From assembly GCA_934098395.1 (NCBI GenBank), contig CAKOOM010000001.1, positions 372,001-436,000 on the forward strand: a stretch of DNA of 64,000 bases, in the 5' to 3' direction. This stretch comes from an uncultured Bacilli bacterium (GTDB taxonomy: Bacteria; Bacillota_I; Bacilli_A; RF39; UBA660). The notes below the pieces were generated by a model that was given only the letters and a program-made list of their open reading frames with translations, did not search any database and had not been told where the DNA came from. Shown here piece by piece: positions 17,693-26,474 of the stretch; the stretch's first letter is position 1, and each line of letters starts with the position of its first letter. The translations under genes were made by a program, and so were the position numbers.

Positions 17693-18868
17693 ATGAAAAT
17701 AAAAATTGAAGCAATGGATCATAATGGATCTGGAATAGGGAGAATAGATGATAAGGTTGTTTTTGTTCCTAAGAGTATTGTAGGGGATTATGTAGATACA
17801 GAAGTAATTAGAGATAATAAAAAATATATGAATGGAATAATTAAAGAGATAATTACTCCGAGTAGTAAGAGACAGGAAGCAATATGCCCATACTATGAGA
17901 AATGTGGAGGTTGTCAGATAAGTAATCTGTCTTATTTGGAACAGTTGGAATTTAAGAAAAATAAGGTAAAAAATATATTTTCTAGGTATTTAAATAAATC
18001 AATAGATCCAGTAATAATAGATAGTGATAAGAGATATCAGTATAGAAATAAGATAACATTTCATAATGAGGGAGAACTAGGTCTTATATCAATAGAAAAT
18101 AGATGTGTACCAATAGATAGATGTTTATTAGTTAGTGATAAGGTAAATCAAATATATGAACTTATTAAACGAGAAGATACGAGTAGATTAGATAAACTGA
18201 TTATTAAAGAATGTGATAATGGTATTATTCTTAGTATATATGGAATTATAAATTATAATAAGTTTAGAGATTTATGTATATCAATATATGTTGATGATAA
18301 AAGAGTTTATTTTAAGGAAGATGGGTATATTTATATTAAAGATATTAAATATTTAATATCTAATAAATCTTTTTTTCAAATAAATACGAGTAATATAAGT
18401 AAGTTATATGATTTAATTATTCAATATGGTAAGTTTAATGGTACTGAGAGAGTAATAGATTTGTACTGTGGTGTTGGAAGTATAAGTTTATATGTTTCTA
18501 GATATGTTGATAGTGTTCTTGGAATAGAGATAGTAGATGATGCGATTAAGGATGCAAGAAAGAATGCTAATAATAATATGATATCTAATGTATCTTTTAT
18601 TTGTTCTGATGTATCTTTAGTAATAGATGATAATATTAATTGTGATGTATTAATTGTAGATCCTCCAAGAGTAGGAATTGATAAACATACGATAGATGTT
18701 ATTAATAAATCAGGTATAAAGAAAATAATATATGTATCTTGTGATCCGATGACTTTAGTTCGTGATATTAAAAGATTAGATAATTATGAATTTGTAGATA
18801 TAACATTAGTAGATATGTTTCCACAAACACATCATGTGGAGTGTGTAAGTGTTTTAAAACTTAGATAG
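17693..18868 (+). CDS. rlmD: 23S rRNA (uracil-C5)-methyltransferase, RumA/RlmD family
   Basis: Transfers a methyl group from SAM to a 23S rRNA uridine (m5U). An N-terminal TRAM-like RNA-binding domain (about 1-50) precedes the [4Fe-4S] cysteines C65, C71, C74 and C144; the C-terminal SAM domain shows YCGVGSISLYVSR, the VDPPRVG motif and the catalytic YVSCDP. 391 residues, complete. In Firmicutes this family may be RlmCD with dual specificity (U747 and U1939). Its last 12 codons are duplicated downstream at 19876-19929. Confidence 0.92.
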   Translation: MKIKIEAMDHNGSGIGRIDDKVVFVPKSIVGDYVDTEVIRDNKKYMNGIIKEIITPSSKRQEAICPYYEKCGGCQISNLSYLEQLEFKKNKVKNIFSRYLNKSIDPVIIDSDKRYQYRNKITFHNEGELGLISIENRCVPIDRCLLVSDKVNQIYELIKREDTSRLDKLIIKECDNGIILSIYGIINYNKFRDLCISIYVDDKRVYFKEDGYIYIKDIKYLISNKSFFQINTSNISKLYDLIIQYGKFNGTERVIDLYCGVGSISLYVSRYVDSVLGIEIVDDAIKDARKNANNNMISNVSFICSDVSLVIDDNINCDVLIVDPPRVGIDKHTIDVINKSGIKKIIYVSCDPMTLVRDIKRLDNYEFVDITLVDMFPQTHHVECVSVLKLR

Positions 18869-18883
18869 GTATTGATATTATAA
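18839..18883 (+). repeat. Direct repeat, copy 1 (3' end of rlmD)
   Basis: A 45-base sequence spanning the last 10 codons and stop of rlmD plus 15 bases is repeated exactly at 19885-19929. With two mismatches the match extends 8 bases further left (from 18831). The mismatches are synonymous third-position changes in the rlmD frame (CAT/CAC, GTG/GTT). Confidence 0.9.
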
Positions 18884-18963
18884 GTAACTATTTAGTAAAT
18901 GTTAAAATATAGAAATTGTTAATGAAATTGAATAGTATGAAAACAACAGGGAGGTTTTGGTTA

Positions 18964-19839
18964 GTGAATGAATTATTGATAAATGAAAGTTTAAAAATTG
19001 AAAAAATGATTTTCGAAGTGAGGGGTAAACAGGTTATTTTATCTTCTGATGTTGCAAAGTTATATAAAACAGAAACGAGAATTATAAATCAAACGATTAA
19101 AAGAAATATTATGAGATTTCCAGAATCATTTTGTTTTTAATTAACTATGGAAGAAGTTGTTGATTTGAGATCACAAGTTGTGACCTCAAGTTTAAAAACT
19201 AAACTTGCGCATGGTGGTTTAAGATATTTACCATATGTATTAACTGAACAAGGAATAATGATGCTATCTGGTCTTCTTAAAAGTGATATTGCAGTCAAAG
19301 TTAATGTTCAAATTATTGATGCATTTGTTGCTATGAGACAATATATTTCAAATACATTAGTAAATCAAAATTTTATAAATAGTTTGGTATATAAGCATGA
19401 TGAAGAGATAAAGTTGCTAAAAGATTCTTTTGATAAGTTACAAGAAAATAAAAAATCAAACGCAATATTTTTTGATGGTCAAATTTATGATGCTTATTCA
19501 TTATTATTAGATATTTTAAATAGTGCAAAAAAGGAAATTATTATTATTGATAATTATGCAGGTAAAGAATTATTAGATATTTTAAAACAAATAGATATTA
19601 ACGTAATAATTTATTCTGCAAATATAAATGAAATATTAATTAAAAAATATATAAATCAGTATAGAAATGTTGAATTTTTTCATAATGATAAATTTCATGA
19701 TAGATTTATTATCATAGATAAAAAGATTATATATCATTGTGGTAGTAGTTTTAAGGATTTAGGAAAGAAATGTTTTGCTATTAGTAAAATGGAAAGTGAT
19801 ACAATTTTAAATGATGTACTAAATAAAATAAATATCTAG
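18964..19839 (+). pseudogene. ORF6N-domain protein with PLD-like C-terminus, interrupted by an in-frame stop
   Basis: One continuous frame with a single TAA (19138-19140) where the ORF6N family has a glutamine (FxFQLT), so a CAA-to-TAA change is likely. Before the stop: IFEVRGKQVILSSDVAKLYKTETR, the ORF6N DNA-binding start. After it: MEEVVDLRSQ and YVLTEQGIMMLSGLLKSD, then a coiled coil and a C-terminal domain with HDRFIIIDKKIIYHCGSSFKDLGKK, which resembles a degenerate phospholipase-D/HKD motif. Start taken as GTG 18964, nine bases after GGGAGG. An ATG at 19147 could still give a 230-residue product lacking the N-terminus. Typical of phage and mobile accessory genes. Confidence 0.75.
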
Positions 19840-19884
19840 TTTTTTTGAAGGGTATATATTCATAATAAATATTTTAATCACGTT

Positions 19885-19929
19885 GAGTGTGTAAGTGTTT
19901 TAAAACTTAGATAGGTATTGATATTATAA
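19885..19929 (+). repeat. Direct repeat, copy 2 (duplicated rlmD 3' end)
   Basis: Exact 45-base copy of 18839-18883. Read in the rlmD frame from 19876 it encodes NHVECVSVLKLR and a stop, that is the same C-terminus with only silent changes beside one His-to-Asn at its edge. Confidence 0.9.
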
Positions 19930-19958
19930 AAGGTATGATTTAGAAAGGAGATGATAAT

Positions 19959-20597
19959 ATGACAGTAATTTATTTAATTAGACATTCAGCACCTTTTGTT
20001 GAAATAGATAATTATGATGATTATAAAAACATCTTATGGAGTGAATATAATAAAAATATGATTTTATCATCACAAGGAGAAGCTAATGCAAAGAAGTTAT
20101 GTAATGTTAAAGAATTAACGGATATTAAGGAAATATATGCAAGTAATTCATCTCGAGCAATTGAAACAGCAAAATATCTTGCAGAAAGTAATAATTTAAA
20201 AATAAAATTAGATGAGAGAATTAATGAAAGAGAATTTGGAGTTGAATATATAAAAGATTTACCAGATAATTTTAATAAAATATCATTTGATGATAAAACA
20301 TTTAAAATGAAAGATGGAGAATCGTTAAATGATGTGGATAATAGATTTAAATCTTTTATTGATGAAATATTAAAAAAAGATGTTGATAAAATTGCAATAG
20401 TAATGCATGGAATTATTTTATTATCATATTTAAAAACTATTTGTGATTGTTTTGAATTTGATGGTAGGAAATTTAATATTAGTTATAATGATAATATAAT
20501 TTTAAATGGGACTCCTAAAAATCCAAGTATTTATAAAATTGAATTTGATAGTAATAAAAATGTTAAAAATGTTAGTTATGTTGAATGTGATTTGTAA
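19959..20597 (+). CDS. Histidine phosphatase (phosphoglycerate mutase-like) family protein
   Basis: The N-terminal catalytic motif LIRHSAP has the phospho-accepting His9 with Arg8; SSRAIETAKYLA supplies the second Arg, NEREFG the acid, and VMHG (near residue 150) the second His. The RHS variant instead of RHG is common in the family. 212 residues, substrate unknown. Preceded by AAGGAGATGAT. It lies in the variable island after the rlmD repeat. Confidence 0.85.
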   Translation: MTVIYLIRHSAPFVEIDNYDDYKNILWSEYNKNMILSSQGEANAKKLCNVKELTDIKEIYASNSSRAIETAKYLAESNNLKIKLDERINEREFGVEYIKDLPDNFNKISFDDKTFKMKDGESLNDVDNRFKSFIDEILKKDVDKIAIVMHGIILLSYLKTICDCFEFDGRKFNISYNDNIILNGTPKNPSIYKIEFDSNKNVKNVSYVECDL

Positions 20598-20754
20598 TGA
20601 CTGTTTTATGGAATATATAAAAAATAGAGATAAGTATTTGAATGAATATTTATAGTGAGATTAAATGCTATGATTAGCAGCATAAATGTATGGTTAAATT
20701 GCTTTATTAGATATTAAATATTTAGTATATTATTATCAAGAAGGAGATGATAAT

Positions 20755-21009
20755 ATGACGTTAGGTCAAAAATTAAAAGAAATAAGAAAAAGATTTGGCT
20801 TATCTCAAGAACAACTTGCGGAAATTATTAATGTTTCTAGACAAGCGATAACTAAATGGGAAAGTGATAATGGATTACCTGATGTTAGTAATTTACAAGA
20901 ATTGTCAAAAGTGTTTGGAGTAACAGTAGATTATTTATTAAATGGTGAAAATAAATTACCAGCCTTAGCTATGAGAAGAAATTTGTGTATGGGAAAAATA
21001 AATTTATAA
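20755..21009 (+). CDS. XRE-family HTH regulator, probably truncated
   Basis: Residues 1-66 are a Cro/C1-type helix-turn-helix (LKEIRKRFGLSQEQLAEIINVSRQAITKWES, then LSKVFGVTVDYLLNGE). Relatives of this type continue with ELPALxxREEI and a further domain; here only LPALAMRRNLCMGKINL remains before the stop, so the C-terminal part has probably been lost. The DNA-binding part is intact and may still act. Preceded by AAGGAGATGAT. The ~150 bases before and after hold nothing I can name. Confidence 0.7.
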   Translation: MTLGQKLKEIRKRFGLSQEQLAEIINVSRQAITKWESDNGLPDVSNLQELSKVFGVTVDYLLNGENKLPALAMRRNLCMGKINL

Positions 21010-21177
21010 ATTGTGGAAAATTAAAGATAAATAACAAATAATAAGATTTTAGTTAGTAAGGGGTATGATATATATTAGATAAAATTAGTGAAATATAGAA
21101 AGGAAAGAATTTTTATTGTGTTGTAATAACAATAAATAGTTATATGATTATTATGACACATAGTATTGGTGATAAAG

Positions 21178-21924
21178 ATGGAAAAGAAACTTAATTCAAA
21201 TCATTTAAAAATAATTGCAATAATAGCAATGACTTTGGATCACATGGCTGATTTATTTTATCCGAATATGCCTAATAGTATTGTTTCTAATATATTGCAT
21301 ATTATAGGAAGGTTAACAGCTCCGATTATGTTTTTCTTCATATGTGAGGGTTTTTATTATACGAAGAATTTAGGTAAATATATTAAGCGATTATTTTTAT
21401 TTGCAATAATTTCGCATTTTGCATATTGTTTTGCATTTGGAATTAACTATATTCCTTTTAGTACAGGAGATATATTTAATCAAACAAGTATTATGTGGAC
21501 ACTTGCTTGGTCGGTGGTGGCACTTTATGTAGTATATGGAGATACTAAACTGAAAGAGTGGATGAAGTGGGTGTTAATTATTTTAATAAATATAATTACT
21601 TTTTCAGCAGATTGGAGTTCAATAGCAGTAATGATAATTATATTTATGTATAAAGATAGAGGTAATTTGAAGAAACAGATGAAGAGTTTAATGATGTGGA
21701 CATCTATTTATGCATTAGTATCATTTATATTTGTAAATAAAAATTATGGTATTATTCAATTATTTGTTATATTGGTTTATCCATTACTAAAAATGTATAA
21801 TGGGGAGAGAGGAAATATTAAATGGATGAAATGGTTTTTCTATTTATATTATCCACTTCATTTAATAATTATAGGTATTGTTAGATTGATGATGTATGGG
21901 AATGTAGCATTATTATTTAATTAA
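21178..21924 (+). CDS. TraX-family membrane protein
   Basis: About eight hydrophobic helices over 248 residues. The N-terminal LKIIAIIAMTLDHMADLF and HIIGRLTAPIMFFFICEGFYYT and the C-terminal KWFFYLYYPLHLIII are hallmarks of the TraX family, named for F-pilin acetylation but common in Firmicutes chromosomes as a putative acyltransferase. Substrate here is unknown. Start at the ATG after GGTGAT rather than a TTG at 21166. Confidence 0.85.
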   Translation: MEKKLNSNHLKIIAIIAMTLDHMADLFYPNMPNSIVSNILHIIGRLTAPIMFFFICEGFYYTKNLGKYIKRLFLFAIISHFAYCFAFGINYIPFSTGDIFNQTSIMWTLAWSVVALYVVYGDTKLKEWMKWVLIILINIITFSADWSSIAVMIIIFMYKDRGNLKKQMKSLMMWTSIYALVSFIFVNKNYGIIQLFVILVYPLLKMYNGERGNIKWMKWFFYLYYPLHLIIIGIVRLMMYGNVALLFN

Positions 21925-21937
21925 AAATAGATATGAT

Positions 21938-21972
21938 TACAAGGAAAATCAACAATTTCCTTGTATTTTTTT
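21938..21972 (+). terminator. Rho-independent terminator
   Basis: TACAAGGAAA (21938-21947) pairs with TTTCCTTGTA (21956-21965), then T7. Confidence 0.85.
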
Positions 21973-22019
21973 GAATTTTGTCATATAATTATGACTTGTG
22001 TGAAGAAAGAAGGGTAAAT

Positions 22020-23840
22020 ATGAATGATAAAATAAGAAATATAGCTATTATTGCTCATGTTGACCATGGTAAGACAACTCTTGTTGATAAATTATTGGAA
22101 AAATCAGGTACATTTAGAGAAAATGAACAAGTAGAAGTTAGGGCTATGGATTCGAATGATTTGGAAAGAGAAAGAGGAATAACTATTTTAGCTAAAACTA
22201 CAGCAATTAATTATAAGGATTATAAGATTAATATATTAGATACTCCAGGACATGCTGACTTTGGTGGAGAAGTTGAGAGAATAATGAATATGGTTGATGG
22301 AGTGTTATTGTTAGTAGATGCTTATGAAGGAACAATGCCACAAACTAGATTTGTATTAAAGAAGGCTCTTGAAGCTAAGGTTAAACCTATTGTAGTTATT
22401 AATAAAGTAGATAAGCCTACGGCTAGATTAAAAGAGGTAGTAGATGAAGTAATAGACTTGTTTATTGAACTTGGAGCTGATGATGATCAGTTAGATTTTA
22501 AAGTAGCTTATGTTTCTGCATTAAATGGTACTGCTTCGATGAGCGAAGATATAAGTACTCAATCAAGCGATTTTTCATGTATTTATGATTTAATTATTAA
22601 TGAAATTCCTGCTCCGAATGTAGATGTTAATGGAACTTTAAAATTTCAACCAGCATTACTTGATTATAATGAATATGTTGGAAGAATAGGGATTGGTTTA
22701 GTTAAAGCAGGAAGTATTAAGGAAAATCAAATGGTTTCTTGTGTAAGATTAGATGGAAGTATTAAACAGTTTAGAATTCAAAAGTTATTTGGATTTTTGG
22801 GGCTTAAAAGAATTGAAATAAAAGAGGCTCATGCGGGTGAAATAATTGCTATTTCTGGTATGCCAGATATTTCTGTTGGAGAAACTGTATGTGAAATAGG
22901 ACATGAGGAAGCTTTACCAATATTAAGAATTGATGAACCAACATTAAAGATGACTTTTATGACAAATGATAGTCCATTTGTTGGAAGAGATGGAGAATTT
23001 ATAACTGCAAGAAAGATTGAGGAAAGATTGTTTAAAGAGACTCAAAAGGATGTATCTTTGAGAGTTGAAACATCGGGACAAGATTCTTGGATAGTTAGTG
23101 GTAGAGGTGAATTACATTTATCTATTCTTATTGAGAATTTAAGAAGAGAAGGATATGAACTTCAAGTATCTAAACCAGAAGTTATTATTAAAGAGATAGA
23201 TGGTGTTAAGTGTGAACCATATGAAGAAGTTCAAATAGAAGTTCCTGAAGAATCTGTTGGTAATGTTATTGAAGCTCTTGGATTACGTGGAGCAAAGATG
23301 GAAAATATGACAAATGTTAATAATTTAGTTAGATTATTATATACGATACCTTCAAGGGGACTTATTGGTTTTACTACAGATTTTATGACAATGACTAAGG
23401 GTTATGGAATATTAAATCATACATTTAAAGAATTCTTACCAGTAGAGGATGTTTTAGTTGGAGAAAGAAAACTTGGAGTACTTGTTTCTATGGAAAATGG
23501 TAAGGCTACAGCGTATGCGATTGGTAACTTGGAAGATAGAGGAGTAATGTTTATTGAACCAGGTACTGAGGTATATGAGGGTATGATTGTTGGTGAATGT
23601 AATCGTGAAAATGATTTAGCAGTAAATGTTGTTAAGGGAAAACAATTAACTAATACACGTGCTGCTGGATCTGATCATACGGTTGTATTAAAAAGACCTA
23701 GACCAATAACTTTAGAGTATTGTTTAGATTATATTAATACTGATGAATTAGTTGAAATTACTCCACATTTCTTGAGATTAAGAAAGAAAATTTTAAATAC
23801 TGAATCAAGAAAGAAATTTGATGCGAAGAAAAATGGATAA
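22020..23840 (+). CDS. typA: Ribosome-associated GTPase TypA/BipA
   Basis: A translational GTPase of the EF-G type acting in 50S assembly and stress adaptation. G1 AHVDHGKT (residues 12-19), switch region RERGITI, G3 DTPGHADF, G4 NKVDKP; the C-terminal BipA-specific domain includes PSRGLIGF and the typical HTVVLKRPRPITLE. 606 residues, full length. The ATG at 22020 gives the family start MNDKIRNIAI; an upstream frame extension from 21978 has no support. Confidence 0.95.
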   Translation: MNDKIRNIAIIAHVDHGKTTLVDKLLEKSGTFRENEQVEVRAMDSNDLERERGITILAKTTAINYKDYKINILDTPGHADFGGEVERIMNMVDGVLLLVDAYEGTMPQTRFVLKKALEAKVKPIVVINKVDKPTARLKEVVDEVIDLFIELGADDDQLDFKVAYVSALNGTASMSEDISTQSSDFSCIYDLIINEIPAPNVDVNGTLKFQPALLDYNEYVGRIGIGLVKAGSIKENQMVSCVRLDGSIKQFRIQKLFGFLGLKRIEIKEAHAGEIIAISGMPDISVGETVCEIGHEEALPILRIDEPTLKMTFMTNDSPFVGRDGEFITARKIEERLFKETQKDVSLRVETSGQDSWIVSGRGELHLSILIENLRREGYELQVSKPEVIIKEIDGVKCEPYEEVQIEVPEESVGNVIEALGLRGAKMENMTNVNNLVRLLYTIPSRGLIGFTTDFMTMTKGYGILNHTFKEFLPVEDVLVGERKLGVLVSMENGKATAYAIGNLEDRGVMFIEPGTEVYEGMIVGECNRENDLAVNVVKGKQLTNTRAAGSDHTVVLKRPRPITLEYCLDYINTDELVEITPHFLRLRKKILNTESRKKFDAKKNG

Positions 23841-23844
23841 AATT

Positions 23845-23870
23845 AAAAACGACTTTTTTGTCGTTTTTTT
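23845..23870. terminator. Terminator between typA and the converging lipoprotein gene
   Basis: AAAAACGAC (23845-23853) pairs with GTCGTTTTT (23860-23868); A and T tracts on the two sides let it work in both directions. Confidence 0.8.
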
Positions 23871-24330
23871 AGTATCCGATTGAAGTAATTAATTTTTCTA
23901 CAGTATCTTTATTAGTAAGAGGTGTCTTACAGAATACTAAGGTATTATCGATTCTAGAACTAATCATATAATAGTTATTTGATATTAGAATGTATTTGTA
24001 ATAGTTTTTACCTTTATCTTTAGTTTCAGCAGCACCAGTACTTTTTAGGGTATTAAAGCCTTTTATTTGACTATCTTGTACTTTCTTAGCATTATCTTCA
24101 GTATCATAAGTAATAAATTCGATAGATATATCTTCGTTGTACCTAGCAATATAAGCGCTTAAAATATAATTATAGTTACTGTATGAAGTTAGGTTATCTT
24201 CATAAGTAAAATTATTAGATGTAGCATTATTTGCAAATGTTTCACTAGTAATTGCTTCTTTACTGGTATTAGAACATCCAGATATAAAAATACATAAAAT
24301 TAATATAAATGTTAAATAAATTTTTTTCAT
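23869..24330 (-). CDS. Putative lipoprotein
   Basis: A lipoprotein signal peptide (MKKIYLTFILILCIFISGC, lipid-modified Cys19) precedes a ~130-residue extracytoplasmic domain with EFITYDTEDNAKKVQDSQIKGFN and YYKYILISNNYYMISS. This resembles the small secreted fold of proteins that contain a stretch like DUF4358/DUF4854-type lipoproteins, but I cannot name the family. Own promoter region of about 90 bases shared with the divergent ylbD. Confidence 0.75.
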   Translation of the reverse strand: MKKIYLTFILILCIFISGCSNTSKEAITSETFANNATSNNFTYEDNLTSYSNYNYILSAYIARYNEDISIEFITYDTEDNAKKVQDSQIKGFNTLKSTGAAETKDKGKNYYKYILISNNYYMISSRIDNTLVFCKTPLTNKDTVEKLITSIGY

Positions 24331-24425
24331 TCTTTTACTCCTTTACTATAATTTTATTATAACACTAAATAGATAATATATGTTAAAAAATATTTGATTT
24401 TACATATAATGTATTAGGTGGTAAG

Positions 24426-24776
24426 ATGAGTAAGATAGATGATTTTAAGTTATTTGCTAAGAAAAATCCAAGTTTTGCTAACTATATAAAAGATGGCTCA
24501 ATGACATGGCAAAAGTTTTATGAATTATATGATATGTATGGAGAAGATTCTTCAGTATGGAATGAATATGCTGAAAAGATAGATGATAAAAAGAGTTCAA
24601 CTACATTAAATGATGTTATAAATATGGCAAAGAATATTGATATAGATAAGTTACAAGATGGAGTTAATTCTTTATCTAAAGCAGTATCTTTATTTAGTGA
24701 TTTATTTGTAGGTAAAGGTAAAGGCAGTGGTGATAGTTATAAACCAAGAGCTATATATAAGAGGTTTGAGGATTAA
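24426..24776 (+). CDS. ylbD: YlbD-like spore coat protein
   Basis: Matches the YlbD coat-protein family: FKLFAKKNPSFANYIKDGSMTWQKFYELYDMYGEDSSVWNEY, then VINMAKNIDIDKLQDGVNSLSKAVSLFSDLF. 116 residues. In Bacillus the gene lies in ylbD-ylbE-ylbF-ylbG-rsmD; here the order D-E-F-rsmD is kept, with the ylbE start overlapping the stop by one base. It supports a sporulating ancestry. Confidence 0.82.
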   Translation: MSKIDDFKLFAKKNPSFANYIKDGSMTWQKFYELYDMYGEDSSVWNEYAEKIDDKKSSTTLNDVINMAKNIDIDKLQDGVNSLSKAVSLFSDLFVGKGKGSGDSYKPRAIYKRFED

Positions 24777-24997
24777 TGAGATTAGATATTCAATATAGAA
24801 TATTCGAAGATCCGAGACAAAGAATGTTTTTAAGAGAAAACTCTTATTGGTATAAATATTTAAATAGAAGAGGAGAATATTATAAAGATTTTATTGAAGA
24901 TATGAAAGAAAAATATAAGTTAAAACCAGCAGATAAGATTAATAAAATAATGGATAATATTCAGATGGTTAGAACATTTCTTGATGTATTAAAATAA
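24776..24997 (+). CDS. ylbE: YlbE-like protein
   Basis: 73 residues: FLRENSYWYKYLNRR and a C-terminal KINKIMDNIQMVRTFLDVL match the YlbE family of small Firmicutes proteins, function unknown. The start overlaps the ylbD stop (TAATG). Family assignment rests on motif and synteny. Confidence 0.78.
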   Translation: MRLDIQYRIFEDPRQRMFLRENSYWYKYLNRRGEYYKDFIEDMKEKYKLKPADKINKIMDNIQMVRTFLDVLK

Positions 24998-25025
24998 TTG
25001 TGTTATTATATAAACAGGTGAAAAA

Positions 25026-25322
25026 ATGACTGATATTATTGCTAGTACTTATAAGTTGTTAGATGTAATGGATGAATCTGATTTGATAAAAGAAATAGAA
25101 AAGTATAAAAGAAAAATAGAAGGTAATAGTTATATTTTAGAGAAAGTTAAGTTATATAATTCGATAGATAATTTAGAAGAAAAGATTAAGATAAAGAAAG
25201 AATTATATAATAATTTAGATTATAAACGTTATATGGAATGTTATAATGAACTTTCTTTAATAGTATTAAAAATAGATAAACAATATAAAAAGTATACGAG
25301 TACAAAGATACATAATTGTTAG
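25026..25322 (+). CDS. ylbF: YlbF-like protein (Com_YlbF family)
   Basis: 98 residues, helical: STYKLLDVMDESDLIKEIEKYKRKIEGN and YMECYNELSLIVLKIDKQY. YlbF with YmcA and YaaT forms a complex that affects RNase Y and competence/sporulation in Bacillus. Sequence similarity is modest; position between ylbE and rsmD supports the call. ylbG is missing. Confidence 0.7.
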   Translation: MTDIIASTYKLLDVMDESDLIKEIEKYKRKIEGNSYILEKVKLYNSIDNLEEKIKIKKELYNNLDYKRYMECYNELSLIVLKIDKQYKKYTSTKIHNC

Positions 25323-25333
25323 TTAGGAGTATT

Positions 25334-25894
25334 ATGAAGGTTATTAGTGGTAAATTACGTGGTAGAAAAATAGATGGTTATGATATTAATGGTACAAGAC
25401 CTACGATGGACAGAGTAAAAGAATCTTTGTTTGGAATGATTCAAGAGAATATATATGATAGTGTGGTATTAGATTTGTTTGCTGGTAGTGGCCAATTAGG
25501 AATTGAAGCTATATCAAATGGTGCTAATACTTGTTATTTTATTGATAATAATAATATAGTTATTAATATACTTAAGAAAAATATTAGTAATTTGGGTATT
25601 AATGATAATTCAAAAATAATATTATCTGATTGGAAAAGAGCAATAAATAATTTTGGTGATAAGGGTATTAAATTTGATTTAATATTTGTTGATCCTCCAT
25701 ATGACTATGATGTATATGAAAAGATTCTTAGAAAGGTAGATGAACTAAATTTACTTAATGATAAGGGATTGATTGTTTTAGAACATCATAATTTAAGATT
25801 TGATAATGAGTATGGTAATTTAGTTAAGTATAAAGAGAGAAACTATGGTAATAAAGATATTACTATTTATAAAAATAATGTCAAAAGTGATTAA
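25334..25894 (+). CDS. rsmD: 16S rRNA (guanine-N2)-methyltransferase RsmD
   Basis: Methylates G966 (E. coli numbering) of 16S rRNA. N-terminal KVISGKLRGRKI and RPTMDRVKESLFG, SAM motif LDLFAGSGQLGIEA, catalytic FVDPPYD. 186 residues, complete. ATG 25334 follows TTAGGAG; an upstream TTG at 25316 is unlikely. coaD, which normally follows, is absent. Confidence 0.93.
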   Translation: MKVISGKLRGRKIDGYDINGTRPTMDRVKESLFGMIQENIYDSVVLDLFAGSGQLGIEAISNGANTCYFIDNNNIVINILKKNISNLGINDNSKIILSDWKRAINNFGDKGIKFDLIFVDPPYDYDVYEKILRKVDELNLLNDKGLIVLEHHNLRFDNEYGNLVKYKERNYGNKDITIYKNNVKSD

Positions 25895-25916
25895 TTGCAA
25901 TTGACATTATTTTTTT
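25872..25916 (+). terminator. Terminator of ylbD-rsmD, overlapping the next promoter
   Basis: A 13-bp stem AAAATAATGTCAA (25872-25884) / TTGACATTATTTT (25901-25913) followed by T. The 3' arm contains the -35 hexamer of the downstream promoter. Confidence 0.75.
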
Positions 25917-25929
25917 GTTATGTTATATT
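25901..25929 (+). promoter_or_regulatory. Promoter of the pilin-like gene
   Basis: TTGACA (25901-25906), 17-base spacer, TATATT (25924-25929). Confidence 0.7.
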
Positions 25930-25951
25930 TTAATCATAGAGGAGGATAGAA

Positions 25952-26398
25952 ATGAAAAGATTAAATAGAAAAGGATTTACTTTAGTAGAATTATTAGCAG
26001 TTATCGTTATTTTAGCTATTGTAGTAGGTATTACTTTAGTTACTGTATTACCAACACTTAAGAAATCACGTCAGGAGGCATTTAACTTAACAGCACAAAC
26101 AGCAGCTGATTATGTTGAAAAACAATATCAATTATCTTTAGTTGGTTCTAATATTTCAGGAAATACTTTAGAAATAACAAATTTTGGTAGTTCTACTACT
26201 CCATATGAGATTAAGCCTGCAGATTTTGAAAAAGCTGGATTAAAGGCAGATAATTATGACTGTACTGTTAAAAATTCTTGCATATGGTACATTAACGAAT
26301 CAACTGGTAGAGCTTGTGTTAAATTAACACGTAGTACTTCAGGTGAATATAATGATGCAAATGATAACAATGGAGTAGCTGAATCAACAGGTTGCTAA
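25952..26398 (+). CDS. Type IV pilin-like (ComGC-type) protein
   Basis: A class III prepilin leader: RKG before FTLVELLAVIVILAIVVGITLVTVLP, cleaved after the Gly by a prepilin peptidase, with Glu at mature position 5. The ~115-residue globular part has two cysteine pairs (YDCTVKNSC ... RACVKL ... STGC), which probably form disulfides. No pilus assembly ATPase is near, so it is a solitary pilin/pseudopilin; a second one lies at 41607. Own promoter and terminator. Confidence 0.85.
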   Translation: MKRLNRKGFTLVELLAVIVILAIVVGITLVTVLPTLKKSRQEAFNLTAQTAADYVEKQYQLSLVGSNISGNTLEITNFGSSTTPYEIKPADFEKAGLKADNYDCTVKNSCIWYINESTGRACVKLTRSTSGEYNDANDNNGVAESTGC

Positions 26399-26410
26399 AA
26401 ATGATTAATT

Positions 26411-26432
26411 AGACTCTTCGGAGTCTTTTTTC
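26411..26432 (+). terminator. Rho-independent terminator (UUCG tetraloop)
   Basis: AGACTC (26411-26416), TTCG loop, GAGTCT (26421-26426), T run. Confidence 0.88.
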
Positions 26433-26474
26433 TTTTGAAAAAAAATGATATAATTATATTAGGGTGATGTAAAT

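Larger units (their letters stand above)
18884..19929. mobile_element. Insertion of ~1.05 kb at the 3' end of rlmD, flanked by direct repeats
   Basis: One gene (ORF6N/PLD-like) plus a second copy of the rlmD tail sits between rlmD and the next genes. The layout, with the target gene's end restored by a near-identical copy, resembles integration by a site-specific element or a module captured by homologous recombination. No recombinase is encoded inside, so the mechanism is open. Confidence 0.5.

Noticed and set aside
15512..18868. Use of a Mycoplasma-type code (TGA as Trp)
   Set aside because: TGA ends priA and other genes exactly where families end, and Trp is TGG throughout.
19884..19930. 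Second rlmD gene remnant longer than the repeat
   Set aside because: Upstream of 19876 no further rlmD codons can be read in any frame; only the 3' end is duplicated.
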